DNA of 26,280 bases from Phoronis australis (taxonomy: Eukaryota; Phoronida; Phoronidae). The translations under genes were made by a program, and so were the position numbers. Where the stretch lies: contig NMRA01000787.1 in assembly GCA_002633005.1 (NCBI GenBank), forward strand, positions 1 through 26,280. The letters run 5' to 3'. The notes under the pieces are model-generated. The model did not search any database. It had not been told where the DNA came from and worked only from the letters and a program-made list of their open reading frames with translations. Below are positions 1-11,374 of the stretch, one piece after another (positions within the stretch are counted from its first letter, which is position 1; each line of letters opens with the position of its first letter).

Positions 1-187
1 GCGAAGTGGGCAAAAAAGTCCGTTCCAGAGAAACAAAAAGTCCGTGAAAGCGAGACAAAAGTCCACTAAAAAGGCGCAAACGCACAATTCACAGCTCTGA
101 ACGTGGTACCTCCCACTTTTTTGTTAGTAAAAGGTCCACATTGTCAGGAATTCGAGTCCCCCATATTGAAGGCTGGGTGCGCGCATG
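1..187. mobile_element. Right part of small TIR element (copy A, cut by window edge)
   Basis: This stretch aligns with 13040-13234. Shared blocks include GAAGTGGGCAAAAA near the start, GAGACAAAAGTCC, CAGAGCTCTGAAC or a close variant, TTTTTTGTTAGT and the terminus CTGGGTGCGCGCATG at 173-187. The other copy (12968-13234) has a matching inverted terminus on its left, so this is the right part of a non-autonomous TIR element whose left end lies outside the window. No coding capacity is visible. The superfamily is not identified because no clear target-site duplication can be read. Confidence 0.7.
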
Positions 188-2835
188 TAACCGTTTTTCA
201 ACAACGGATATTGAAACAACGATCATAGAGACACTATACCAGGGACCTCCAGACGTCGCCCTTTCAAAAAAAGTTCAAATGTGTGATCCTAATAAAACGG
301 AATTTCCAAACTGCATCATAATAAACTAATCTTGAACGTAGAGCCAGCGCAGATGAATATTTACTACCTAAGCTGCTCGTCTAAAGCCAGCGCCCAACCT
401 AGTTCATGGAATTCGTATTTTCATACTGGTAGATCTCAGCTACTTGAGGCAGCTCTCATACACTGGCTATTCGTCAGTGATCTGGCCCCATAATGTTTAC
501 CCTCTTACGGGCCTGCCTTTTGGGACAGGACAACTCATGATTTCGGAAAACTCCTGAGCACCCTTTGCACGGAATCATGCCGTGAAGACCAACGTACCGT
601 TTAGCTTACGGTACATATACCTACTCGTGCACCACCTTTAGCAAGTGCAATCATCAGAGGCCGACAGGAAAGGGGGGGGGGCGGCGAACGCGCTCCCATT
701 CATGAAATTGGCGGCATAATGCGATGATTTGAAGGCGTGAGTGGGTGAAACCATAGCACCGAACAGTTGAAGAGATCTTTCTTGGCAAACGATAACGGAG
801 TCATCTACTTTCGTTTTTGATCTTATGTCATTTGACGCCCAGATCTGGGAAGGGGGCCACACATAGAGTCCGTGATTGCCCCTTTCCTCCTTGTTCTCAT
901 GCAGGCCTAAATCCATTTTTCTTTATGGCCACTTACTATGGGAGGCTCCAAAGATCGGAATCAACCGCTTTGCTTTTCCTTGCCGTTTTTTGTGAAATCG
1001 AACAACCGACCATTTACGTTAAGGGTTATCAATCACACGACCAAATGTCAAAAAATGAAAAATTGTGTTTACTGGTGAACTTGTGAAACGTAAACAATTG
1101 CTGTTTTGTTTCTGTGTTCTCAAAAATTAAAACACTCCACGACACTGTTGCCTTGCGCACGTGCAGCATCGTATGAGAAAGCGACACTCAGGATCAGAAG
1201 GTCACAATGAAATGTTTATATGCTTGTAGTTCAGAACAAACACATAAAAACCTCAATCGCCGTTCGAGCAGCATATCATTTCTTTTTAGCTTGTTCTGGA
1301 ATCTTAAAATTGTAACGTAATAGTTGTTTGTGAATAAATGGAGCGAAATTAGCAGTTAAATGGAACGCAGTCGATGGCATTTGTGAACCTATGATGGAAT
1401 CAACTTTTTAAGTAGTTTACCGTGTTTTTTAATGATATAGCCTTTCAAAAGCACAGAAGTCGCAATAACATAGAACTCGGGAACTATAATAGGAAACCAA
1501 TCACGTTGCAGAACCTGGCAATCATTCATTCGTTCATTGATTACATTAATTGCATAATAAAGTACGCTTCCCATACCAAGCTGGTTATAGCAAAGTGTTA
1601 GAGTTCACACCATGCACTTTCTCAGTTTTTGAGGTTTCAGTTAGCTAATACAAAATGATTACCATAAAGTATAACTAAATAAACACTTCAGATGGCAAAT
1701 AGTCAAGATTTTTTTCACGGCGCGAACCAGCTCCTTTCTGTAATGTTTATTGCACGTTTTATATTTTGTGTAACCTTCTGTTTCTTCAACGTCATTCAGC
1801 TTCCACTTTCTTTGAAAAAATGAAGTAATTTTCTTCATTGTACAGTGGAGCAGACGGAATCGAAGTAGTAGTACCATGGATTGTAATTCAACACTACGCA
1901 GCGCGACTGCCGGTCGCCTGGGATATCACGCGCATATCGACCGGGAGCGGCATTACTTATAGTTGNACACGCACACGCAATGAGCTTATACTCCACACAC
2001 TGTCAAATCTTGTTTCGACCATATAATGTTAATTAACGGGGTTAAGTCGTAAACTCAATTTTCCTTAAGCTTTTGCTCTTTTATTTTTTGCTGCCTCCAG
2101 GAGTCCCCCTAAGTCCGCTTATGTTGGATGCTACAAACTATATGTCAACGAAACTACGATTGCCAATGAGAGGTCACAAAATTATTCTTAAACCATGCTA
2201 AAGTTGCCTGTAAGTGTGATAACATGTCACGACCTAGGATAAAACCCTTAGCAATGGCGATTTTCGGTGTGTCTTCGTGGTTTCATGGGTCCCCGTAGTG
2301 AACGCAGGCATATCTGGAATTAATAAATGATTCGCCCTCGTTTAAATCGGGTTACATATCACGTATCCCGACATAATAACCCACAGTTATCACAAATTTA
2401 TCATATCTATCGCGTTTAATATTTTTTAAGACCCGAAATTGCACGAATCTTTTGCTAGTTGTAGCCTACTACCGGACAGGCAGTAGGTTGAGCAGACGAC
2501 CAGAGCAAGACATTGTGTTAAAGAGGCCTGGAACGTGATAAACAGACTTAAATTGCAATATTGAAAGTGTTCCTCTGCCACTTAAATAGAATTCAACCCG
2601 CTCACCAGGTTTTTTTAGGGTTTGTTCGAAAAGATTTTTAATTTCTGTTGATATCAAAGCATTTTATTATAGTTTCAAATTCCAAAAAAACGACCTGTCA
2701 ACTACTCGCCACTTCGTCGTTTTCCATCCCACAAGGCAGAGCACGTCTCCTTATTTGGTATGGCAAGACATTGGCGTAACACATTTCCTTTATATGCAGA
2801 ATGTGACCTTTGACTTCAAGCGACTTCAAGCAACA
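188..2835. other. No gene recognised; short hairpins and a G run only
   Basis: All reading frames here are short and none shows a family motif. Small features are two adjacent hairpins (CACGG/CCGTG around 568-583 and GTACCGT/ACGGTAC at 594-614), a run of ten G at 672-681, and an ambiguous base at 1966. The stretch is AT-rich noncoding sequence as far as can be seen. Confidence 0.5.
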
Positions 2836-2986
2836 GGGCTGGGTTGCATAAAACTTAAAAATTATCCGCTGGATAAGTTGGATTGTTGCATGTCGACAGG
2901 TGCATTGTTCAACAATAACAACGTGACGCGTGACAATGCATCGTCATTGTTGCTATACGGCGTATAACTTTTATGCAACTGGGCCC
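2836..2986. mobile_element. 151-bp inverted-repeat (MITE-like) element
   Basis: The ends are about 22-bp inverted repeats sharing GTTGCATAAAA. The left arm is 2836-2857, beginning GGGCTGGGTTGC. The right arm is 2965-2986, ending GCAACTGGGCCC, with four mismatches between the arms. Inside is a further partial dyad (GCATTGTTCAACAATAAC... against ...GACAATGCATCGTC). No protein is encoded. Size and structure fit a miniature inverted-repeat element. Target duplications are not clear. A short direct repeat, GACTTCAAGC twice, lies just to the left at about 2813-2832. Confidence 0.6.
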
Positions 2987-5339
2987 AGGTGAATTACTCT
3001 ATACTAGACGTTGCGAGATGGCACTTTCGTCATTGAATTAATAAAACAATATCATAATACAAAGCCTGTAATAACTATTAACGATTTTATTTGCTGATAC
3101 AACACGGTTAGGACCCGTGGGAGTTGCTTTCTAAGTTTGGCGTAGAACCATAGCCACGAATCATTCAAGACTAGTTGGCCAAATTAGGTCACTGTATGGT
3201 TTAAGTGAAGTGTGTTCGCACACTTAAAACACTGTTTTCACCTTAATTTTCATCAAGTTTGTTGCAATAAACGTTTAGATGGCATTTGACAGATATATTT
3301 GTGCTATAAATTTTAGTTCAATTGTCATTATCAATTATTCAGTGACACTAACACCAGAACAGAATTTGATACTATATAAGATGAGTTTAAACTACTCTTT
3401 GAGCCATCCAGGATTACACGGCGGTAGAACTTTCTTTTGTCCCGGAGTTAAGAAAGTGTGTGACACATTTTTGGAAATCAGATACATTGTCGTGTCTCTT
3501 ATTGATGTCGGGCCGGCAAAGAATTTCAAATACCGCATCCACGGGTATTTGTTGTGTTTATAAAACCTCACGTCGGAGTAGCAGTCCACAGCACAGTAGT
3601 ATTACTTCATTGGCATTAGAAGGACGAATAGAGTACTGCAACCGAGAAAAACTCAATTCGTAAAGAATCCGTCGATGCCAACTGATCCTACGGCAAGAAA
3701 ACGAGGTAGCAAATGTGCCTGACGGATGTTTACGGCATTGTGGGTAAATACAGCTGTGTAATCCGGGACGGCCCTATTCGTTTGGATTTAGCACGCCAAG
3801 TACCGTAATTCTTACGCCATTGCCAGGATTATTTTCTCAAGAGACGACTAACGGTTATCTGTTCTAGAAAAAATACGGAAAAGTAGTTTTGACGCATTCC
3901 TCTGTGTGATAACACAGTTATTTCAAAGCCGTATCATCACCAGTATTTGTGATAATATAATTTTCCCATTGGTTTCACCATAGACTATAGTACATAATCT
4001 ATGGTTTCACCCATAAACGTTCCCGTGGGTCACGTGCAAGCGCGTTCGCTGCGGGACGCGCAACTGAGGTGAATTATAGCGCTCAAAGATCGGTGTCGTT
4101 TAATGTCGTGTACACTGGGCCTACCAAGCGTTCTTCGTTTCCCGCCTTGCAGGACTATTCAAGTACCGGGAAGTTCCGTAGATAAGCCCATGGCTGTGTA
4201 TTCGAAAAATAAAAAAATTCAGGCGTTTTAGCAACACCAAATAAACTCCCAGGCGTTTATTCGGAAAAGGGGGAGTGTAAACGATAAGTCATAGTTTTGC
4301 TTGACTTGACACTCTTTGACTGTTTAATTTTTTTGTTAATAAATGCATAGTTCGCCAACACCTTGTTCGTTTTTATAAATGATAAATGCTCCACAAAACT
4401 TAATTTGTGATAAAAAAGTTGACGCTGAGTGGGCTTTTAAGAGGAAAATTTCCAAATGAACGTCCCACTGTCTGCCGGACACTTGGCACCACAAGTTGTA
4501 TGCCCATGGGCGTTTCATCGGGTGGGCTTATCCACGGAAAACCCCGTATCTACTCTCTGTTCCAAGCCTACGTAAGTCCAACATCGATGAGTTACGGTAG
4601 GCTTTCATTAGTCACCGCCGAAAACAGCCTGAGAGCTAAAGGGCACGTGATCCGGACCCAAATATTCAGGCCAGCGTCGACGACGTGAAACTGACGCAGA
4701 AGAGAGAAAATTTAAAAGGATACTAAATCTTGTTTTGATGATTTCAATTAATCAAAGCCTCGTTCTGCCACCATGCAGCTAATAAATCACACGAGCGTCC
4801 CACGTGGGTGATAAAACCGAATTCAGGTACCTCATTCTCTGTGATTTACAAATTGGATATCATTGTCCTGGGTGGGTGGTCTTCCCTACAGTTTTTGTGT
4901 ACTCACCTAAAGTGTAGGTCATGCTCAATTGCCTCTAAAGCAGATTTCGTGAAGTTTACAAATTTTGCTCAAACCTTTCGAGCGTTTTCTACAGTGGAGG
5001 GTTACTGATACATATAGATTATTTCACGTTCTCAGTCCGCGTTATCCCCTGTTATCTAGAGCCCGAGTGGATTTTGGAGAGTTATCGCCCGAGGGCGTTA
5101 TAATGCTCAAGTCAAAGGATCCCGACGACACGATACCCGCATTCAAATTGGAGATGGGCAAGGGTGAATTAGAAGTGAGAGAACACGAGAGAAAATTTTC
5201 ACTGAATTAAAATATCGTTTTTACGGAAATTATACGTCTTATTTTTCATAGCGTATAAATGTCGGTGCAATGGACTTTGCTGAACATGCGATTGTTGCGC
5301 ATTGTATTTCACGTTCGATGGACGTCAGCAGTTAAGTGG
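2987..5339. other. No gene recognised
   Basis: Open frames up to about 94 codons occur but none has a recognisable motif or splice context. One frame (4965-5210) looks somewhat protein-like but cannot be assigned. A short dyad, CCATAGA...TCTATGG, lies at about 3979-4005, flanked by two copies of GGTTTCACC. Confidence 0.45.
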
Positions 5340-5415
5340 TGTATTGGCAAAGTCGGCGACTCCAAACTCTGGAGGCCCGGGTTTGAATCCGGCCTCGGTT
5401 TCCCGCCAAAATATT
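5340..5415 (+). repeat. tRNA-like pol III promoter region, probable SINE head
   Basis: An A-box match TGGCAAAGTCGG (5345-5356) is followed 35 bases later by a B-box match GGTTTGAATCC (5380-5390), the spacing found in tRNA genes. Between them CTCC...GGAG can form a short anticodon-like stem. The D stem and the T stem do not pair properly, and no standard seven-base anticodon loop with T33 can be built. It is therefore more likely a tRNA-derived SINE head or tRNA pseudogene than a working tRNA. The SINE tail was not identified. Confidence 0.5.
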
Positions 5416-5700
5416 ATCTCACTAGTCAGATAACTGTTATTACACGTATGTATCGGCCATTCGAGGCTAATACTGTGGTATAAAGAGCATTATTCGGTGC
5501 AGCAAAGTTGCTTTCAATATCTGTTAACAGGCCGGCCAAAACCGGGTTTTGTATCCTTTTAAGAGAACATTTGTCATCTCAGAAATAAATTAAATTTGAA
5601 AATGGGTGGCCGAAAAAATCACATGTTGATAGGATCCGGCGGGATAGGCTGGTGCTGGTAGAGGCAGTGGTGTTCTTGATCTTCTTCTGGAGACGAGACA

Positions 5701-5820
5701 CTGGCTGGATGGCAACAGCGTTATTGACATCTTAGGTGTGAAGCTGGCTTGATGGCAACAGCTTTGGAGTTTGATTCGCATGAAGCCGGCTTATTAGCAA
5801 CTGAGTTGTCATGCTACTGA
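5701..5820. repeat. Three degenerate 42-43 bp tandem units
   Basis: Units start with CTGGCTGGATGGCAACAG (5701), CTGGCTTGATGGCAACAG (5744) and CCGGCTTATTAGCAAC (5786), giving periods of 43 and 42 bp. They lie next to the larger tandem repeats of the minus-strand LINE relic and probably belong to its 3' region. Confidence 0.6.
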
Positions 5821-6160
5821 TTGGTTGTCTTTATATTGCCCCCGGCGTCGGGACAGTTTTTTATTATATTTTTCCGTTGTCTTTATACTGCCCCGACGAC
5901 CCTTCGGAACAGTTACTAGTGGCGCAGGGCCCGAACCCTCGGCTCCGGTAGAAGGTTGTCACGAAATTTGGTTGTCTTCATTTATAGTGCCCGGCCGTCG
6001 CCCCTTCGGAACATCTACCAGTAGCGCAGGACCCGAACCCTTAGTGCTCCGGTGCATGGTTGTCACGACATTTTGGTTGTCTTTATACTGCCACGTCCGC
6101 GGGACAGTTTTTACCAGTTGAGCAGGGCCAGGACCCTTAAGTGCTCCTGGAATAGGCTTG
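5821..6160. repeat. Degenerate tandem repeat of about 95-105 bp, four units
   Basis: Units begin at about 5821 (shortened), 5874, 5968 and 6073, each opening with (TT)GGTTGTCTTTATA-like sequence. Units two to four continue with GGAACAG or GGGACAG, AGTAGCGCAGGRCCCGAACCC or a variant, and the second and third end with GTTGTCACGA. On the minus strand the array is partly open and continuous with the LINE reverse transcriptase frame. Successive units there encode related peptides such as GPGPAQLV and GSGPALLV. The array is therefore part of the 3' coding region or tail of that element. Confidence 0.7.
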
Positions 6161-6990
6161 TCTCGGAAATGCGGCTTAGTGTGGCTTCGCGGAGTGACTG
6201 CAGCCTGTCGGAGACAGCCGGTCTGCGTTCCGTTGAGCTCGTGTAATGTGTCTGTTCGGCAATATCTGGGCTGTCCGTGAGCAATTCTCAGCGCCCAGTT
6301 TTGTACTTTCTGTAGTCTTTCGATTGTGGAAGGAGCACAGGTTGAAATGTCGATCGCGTCATATTCGAATAGGGGTCTGATAAACATTTTGTAGATCAAT
6401 GGTAGGCAGTCGCTCCTAGCGCCCCATCCTGTGCCCTTTATTCGATACATGAGCTTGACTCTGGTTCTTGCAGTCACACAAGCGTGCGACGTGGGTTTGT
6501 AACGTCAGTTTGATCAAGGGTTACCCCTAGCAGAGTGGCCTCTGCTTTTGGTGTGAGCCTGACACCAAATCGAAAGACTGAAAGGTTGCAGTTTGCGTTT
6601 GCGGTGAAACAGGATAACCTGTGATTTTGCGGCATTGAGTTTGATGCGCCAGATGGAGCACCAATCCTCCAGTTTTGATAGTGCCCGCTGGAGGCGTTGG
6701 ACAACTGTCTCCTGTTTTTCACTTGTCCAGAACCCGAAATCGTCGGCGAACTGAGATATCTGAACTTTGTCCCTTGGGTGAACTGGTAGGTCGTTGACAT
6801 AGATCAAAAATAGCAACGGACTTAGGACGGACCCCTGGGGGATGCCGGCCCTCAGATTCACCGGTTGGGAAAAGGGTAATATCGGCGAGGGATGGAACTA
6901 ACAAATATGTGTCACAGCTTGGCGGTCTTGCTCCTCCAATCAGTTTGCAAGGATCTGATCACGTGCCCACCACGCCGTCTGTGCTTTGCA
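5959..6990 (-). pseudogene. LINE (non-LTR retrotransposon) reverse transcriptase, 5'-truncated and frameshifted
   Basis: This is the polymerase part of a non-LTR retrotransposon, which would copy its RNA at a nicked target site. Reading on the minus strand, 6861-6514 holds the motifs AGIPQGSVLSP and LIYVNDLP (palm), then QFADDFGFW with the FADD catalytic pair. Next come KLEDWCSIWRIKLNAAKSQ and, in a second frame, TLLGVTLD. A third frame (6477-5959) has the thumb-type stretch LIYKMFIRPLFEYDAI and RLQKVQNWALRIA. Two frame changes (near 6590 and 6480-6530) and an in-frame stop just upstream of the GIPQG block show it is dead. No endonuclease domain is found at higher coordinates, so it is 5'-truncated. 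The order and spacing resemble Jockey/CR1-type elements, but the clade is uncertain. Confidence 0.9.
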
Positions 6991-7440
6991 CATACCAAGA
7001 TGCTTAACACGTAAGTTTGTCTATTATTGCATTATTATTGTTATTCTACTGTAATTATTTTAATATATATTTGCATTTGTTTGGTTGTTTCTGCAATAGT
7101 TGGTCGAACTTTATGTAGTGGCAAAGTATGTTATGTAAAGCACTAGCCAGCCAGTTAGTTGCTCAGGCAGACGAATTTCGCGGTGACAAACTCAAGTTGG
7201 ACACTAGAACTTTGCTGAGCCCAGGCTCTCAACTTCAACTGTCCCGAGTCAGACTGGTATTACACAAACCTCCGAAGCCTTATCTGTCTTTACCAGCCAA
7301 CTACATGAAGACTATCGTGCACCTATAGGTACCACTGTGTTGTCGGCGCCGACAGACCTCGAAATTCCACACGGCTATTTCGGCTCGTCACCTGTGTCCT
7401 GTTGGATATGAAGACCGGCGGTGGTGCATGCAAAATCTGG
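6991..7440. other. No gene recognised
   Basis: AT-rich sequence with no assignable reading frame. A perfect 12-bp palindrome GTCGGCGCCGAC lies at 7342-7353. Confidence 0.45.
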
Positions 7441-7447
7441 GAGTCAA

Positions 7448-7785
7448 CTAGGCAATGACCATCGCCTCTGTTGGCCCGAACCAGAGGCGATGCAGAGGCT
7501 ATAGGCGCTCTGCACGCCGGAAGCTTTTCGGCAAATTATGCCTCGCACCGACTGCTCGAAGAAAAAGTTTGATAATGGGAGTATTTGTTCAAGTTGTAAG
7601 GAATTAAACACATCGACAACCTCCTCAGGTGTTCCTCTATGCGCAAAAGGTATTTATAACAATGTGACTTTGATGGTTTAGTCTGTGCGAGGCATAATTC
7701 GCTGAAAAGCTTCCGGCGTACAGAGCGCCTATAGCCTCTGCATCGCCTCTGGTTCGGGCCAACGGAGACGATGGTCATTGCCTAG
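7448..7785. mobile_element. Long-TIR transposon (338 bp) with target-site duplication
   Basis: The termini are about 100-bp inverted repeats at 7448-7549 and 7683-7785, beginning CTAGGCAATGACCATCGCC and ending in its complement. Flanking direct repeats GAGTCAA lie at 7441-7447 and 7786-7792. One more base could be shared, giving an 8-bp duplication GAGTCAAC. A 7-8 bp duplication is compatible with the hAT group, but no transposase is present, so this is a non-autonomous insertion. Inside the left TIR is a perfect hairpin CATCGCCTCTG...CAGAGGCGATG. The right TIR has a slightly decayed version. The unique interior (about 7551-7681) recurs in reverse orientation at 8521-8653. Confidence 0.85.
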
Positions 7786-7935
7786 GAGTCAACCTACATA
7801 CACTATGCCCGTTACAGCCATTTAAGTGGGAAATAATCTAATAAAACCATCCGACAGTTGGGTTTTGCGAATGTCTATTTGCCTAGTTTTCAATAGATTC
7901 ACCAGTTGGTCAAAATAGTTGAAGCAATGCTAGGT

Positions 7936-7985
7936 CTAGGCAATTTACATCGCCCTGGAAGCCGCAGGCATACAGGGGCGATAGT
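7936..7985. repeat. Divergent terminus related to the 7448-7785 element
   Basis: The stretch starts CTAGGCAATTTACATCGCCCTG, matching the TIR start CTAGGCAATGACCATCGCC, and again carries a near-palindrome, CATCGCCCTG against CAGGGGCGAT. It seems to be an isolated end of a diverged family member. It is short, so chance similarity is possible. Confidence 0.4.
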
Positions 7986-8093
7986 ACATCCCCACATCCC
8001 CACAAAAAGTCACTTATTTCAAAACGAAAATAAAATCCAGTGAAACATGCATATATGCACATGGAGTTAGAACAACTCATACCGTAAGTTATG

Positions 8094-8653
8094 CAGTGAC
8101 CATCGCCTCTGTTGGCCCTGACCTTAGGTGATGCAGGTCCTATAGGCGCTCCATACGCCGGAAGCTTTATACAAAAACTTGATTTTAGTTCAAAAACCTT
8201 TTCTTCATGTTATAGCCAAATAAATAGTTAAATTATCTATAGGGAAACTAGTTCCATAATATGAAAGACAGAACAGAGTTTTTAGACAAACCACCATTAG
8301 CATATTGACCATGGCATTTTCGGTCACATCTGTAACTAATTAAAAGTAAATTTTAGTACACTTATATGCAGAATTGAATACTTTTGATACCTGAAGTGCT
8401 TTCATCAAGTGTGTAATGTGTACTTAAAATTTTTTACCACTGATGCTTCACTAATTTTATATTGGAATTTAAAGTGTCTGAATGTCACATCTGTAACAAA
8501 ACCAATACCGTGGAATGCACCTAAAACATCGAAGTCATGTTGTTATAAATACCTTTCGTGCATAGAGAAACACCTGAGGAGGTTGTCGATGTTTTTATTT
8601 CTTTCCAACTCGAACAAATACTCCCGTTATCAAACTTTTTCTTTTAGCAGTCC
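8094..8653. mobile_element. Second, partial member of the long-TIR family
   Basis: 8094-8168 matches the TIR of the 7448-7785 element (GTGACCATCGCCTCTGTTGG through CGCCGGAAGCTTT). 8521-8653 matches its interior in reverse complement, for example ACACCTGAGGAGGTTGTCGATG and TATCAAACTTTTTCTT. About 350 bp of sequence absent from the first copy separates the two, and no right terminus follows. It is either a longer family member that lost one end or two fragments. Its internal TIR hairpin is partly decayed (GGTGATG instead of GGCGATG). Confidence 0.7.
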
Positions 8654-9550
8654 TTATTTCAGTTCCCAAAATCGTGAACTCAACATTTTCGCACTGCGCA
8701 CGCTCCAATTTTTACCACGCTCGCTAGGTGATATGACGTCATGACCTCTACCTTTTAAATAGGCCAAAGGTGAGAACTTGCGATCTTGTCAATCAAATGT
8801 TCGCTTCCAAAATACCTCGGCAATGTCTTAGGCCGCCACTAATTGTCTTTAATGGGCGTTCCTTGAAACTGATTGTATTTAATGAATTATTGTTTGAACT
8901 TAAATAAAATAAATGATAACACATTTAGCCGTCTTTGAGCACATATTTGACATTTTAATGTTTAATTAAAAGGTTTTAAGTTAGGGTTCGGATGATTGGT
9001 TTTGCGAAGTTCATTTGCAACAGTAACAAGTTTCTAGGTTCACGCACTTTATTCGAATGTCTGTTGCTAAATGTGTCTGTTCAGTGTCAGTTTCGCTCAA
9101 CACATTATCTATCTGCCAGCTGATAGGTTTAATTATGATCTCTTACGAAATCAACAACCATTTCATTGAGTGGGTCTGTTAATAGAAAGCCTGTCACGGT
9201 GCTTGCAGACCAACGATAACTCAATGATACATACAAAATTAAGATGTATAAACACGTTAAAACAATTCAGTTCAGTATTAACATAGACGGTGAGGAGAGT
9301 TGCATCAACTCAAGGCTTTGAATTTTCAGCGGAAACACGGATTTCCGCTTTTTTCAAATCTTCTGTCCGTGTATTTTAATATATTTCCACGTAAAAAAAT
9401 CTGATTTGATATAAAATTTCCGCGGCAAATTTCTTTCTGACCGCGGCATTCCCGACGACTTTCGGCTCGAAAAATGGAAGTTGCTCTTTATGTTTCGGAG
9501 GAACGTAGATTATCATTGCCGGGGCACCTGGGATAGCGTGGTTTTCTTCA
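8654..9550. other. No gene recognised
   Basis: No reading frame or repeat was assigned. It includes the region directly upstream of the hAT-like relic. No clear terminal inverted repeat for that relic could be seen here. Confidence 0.4.
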
Positions 9551-9829
9551 ATGGCGTCTCGTGGAATTGTGAATCGCGGTGACAAATACTGCGATTCTGC
9601 GGCCAAAAATGTGTGGAGGTGGGAGTGGACGGAATGTTTCGTGGAAGAAGTGGACGAAAGAATCAGGCAATATATTCGCAAACAAAAAAGTCAGGATTTG
9701 CTCATTGTAAACTCTGCCAGAGAGACGTCAGTTACGGAGTGCGTGGCCGAATCGCCTTGGAGGACCACCTGAAAACAATGAAGCGCAAGAAAGAAAAACA
9801 CTTTCTGAAAGGAAATTCAACCATAACTG
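9551..9829 (+). pseudogene. hAT-like relic, block 1 (zinc finger)
   Basis: It starts at ATG 9551 (MASRGIVNRGDKYCDSAAK). The frame shifts near 9690 in an A-rich run into the frame holding HCKLCQRDVSYG and RGRIALEDHLK, a CxxC...H type finger. The donor ACTG|GTAAGT at 9829/9830 splits a glycine codon (phase 1). Confidence 0.8.
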
Positions 9830-10816
9830 GTAAGTAATTCCTAAGAATTGTGGGATGTGAATGATATATGAAGCTCTTTTGTTTGATCCCTCATGCAAAC
9901 CCGGGCCAAGTTGGCCGCTGCGCCCGAGTCTTCTATTTTCTACTTGCCGCCGAGATACAATAACAAAGTGTAATTTTGTTAATGCAATTATGATTTAGAT
10001 TGCGTTGATGTAGTCCAATTTATTTCGACATTTTTCACGTTTTAGTTTGTAAAAATGTCTTTGATACTGACCCACTCGAGCTTTGCAGCTCAGGAGAGAA
10101 GCGGTCACGTGACAGGTGCTAGTTATCTGAGTTGTCGAAGCCATGTGTACAAATTCTGCCAGCCCATTTTCATGGTTGTGGTAGTTATTCCTTGTATAAA
10201 GAGGTCACATGGTTTGAACAATCAACACCTGTAATTAATATTGTTTGAAACTTTGGTCAACTTAGAATAAATTTATAGTTTACGGTATGTTTTTTATTTT
10301 CATTTTTTGTCATGCTAATAGTTGGGCCACAAGTTTTTGTCTTGACTTAAATTCCATTTTCGTTGAATTTTTTTGTTGATATTAAATGTGTATGTATTTC
10401 AGGTTTTACAGTTCATCTCTGAATCGAATTTATCTAAAATTTCGTATAATAATTAAAAGAACTAAATTTAATTATAGGTCATTTTCTCAACTTCTGTTTA
10501 GTTTGTTCTTTTACGTTCTATGCCACTTTAAAAATTTTATTCGACAGTTACAAAAAGACTATTGCATATTGTAAAATTGATAACTTTATACACTTTCAAA
10601 ATATTTTAGTATATATATTTGTTTTTATGACTAATTTTGATGCGTTTGTTGCCTCTACTTGTTTTCTTAGATAGATATCACACCTGTACCCTTTGTATTT
10701 ATGCTTTAAAATAATGAAGGTACATGTTAAGTTGCTGAATGCATATTGCAAATGTTTGGCCACCTATGCTATTTGTATCCGGGTTGCACAACAAATGAGT
10801 TGATTTTTTTTCATAG

Positions 10817-10925
10817 GTGAGGGTGTGGCTAAGGAAAACGTGTATGGTACCCATCCCATGTTTCATGAGAAGCTTGTACAAGAGGACTCCCCAACATTCA
10901 CTCCAACTGCAACTCAGAAGCTATG
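10817..10925 (+). pseudogene. hAT-like relic, block 2
   Basis: The acceptor TTTTTTTTCATAG precedes GTGAGGGTG. Joined in phase 1 to block 1 it reads GEGVAKENVYGTHPMFHEK, a stretch I recall from this family directly after the zinc finger. The donor CTATG|GTATGT is phase 2, which does not fit the frame of block 3. A small exon is missing, or an indel has occurred. Confidence 0.75.
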
Positions 10926-11374
10926 GTATGTTCATTATGACTAGTTAAACAAGTTAGGACATGGGAATTTTATATGGTTTGTAATGCTGTCACAACTTTA
11001 CAACCTGTGGTCTGCATATATCAGAAAAATTTATATTTCAAGGAAAGTCAACCTCTCCTGTTAATAGGCCAGCCACTGTTGTAGTAGTTTTCTGTAGACA
11101 ATTTTATGTTTATGGGAAAAGAAAATTGTGTCAATCTTCATGAGAAACAGTCACATGACTATGAATGTCTTGACCTCTTTTCATAAAAAGATACTGTGAT
11201 CATCAAATGTTAAAAATAAGTAGTTGTATGTGTCACACTAGTCCTTTGTGACAAATTTAACTCATTACCTTAACGAACTGGAGCAAATCAAGAACTAAGG
11301 TTCTGTCACTCACTCTGCAAATGTTGTGTTACTATCTTAATTGCTTTAATTATAAAGAATGTCTTTTATTGTAG

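Noticed and set aside
638-916. 92-codon minus-strand frame
   Set aside because: No family motif, low-complexity end over a G run, and a competing frame on the other strand.
4407-4688. 93-codon plus-strand frame
   Set aside because: No recognisable motif and no splice or promoter context.
4965-5210. 81-codon frame that looks protein-like in its second half
   Set aside because: Could not be assigned to any family and no supporting splice sites were seen. Kept only as a note.
5340-5415. Functional tRNA gene
   Set aside because: The D and T stems do not pair and no valid anticodon loop can be drawn.
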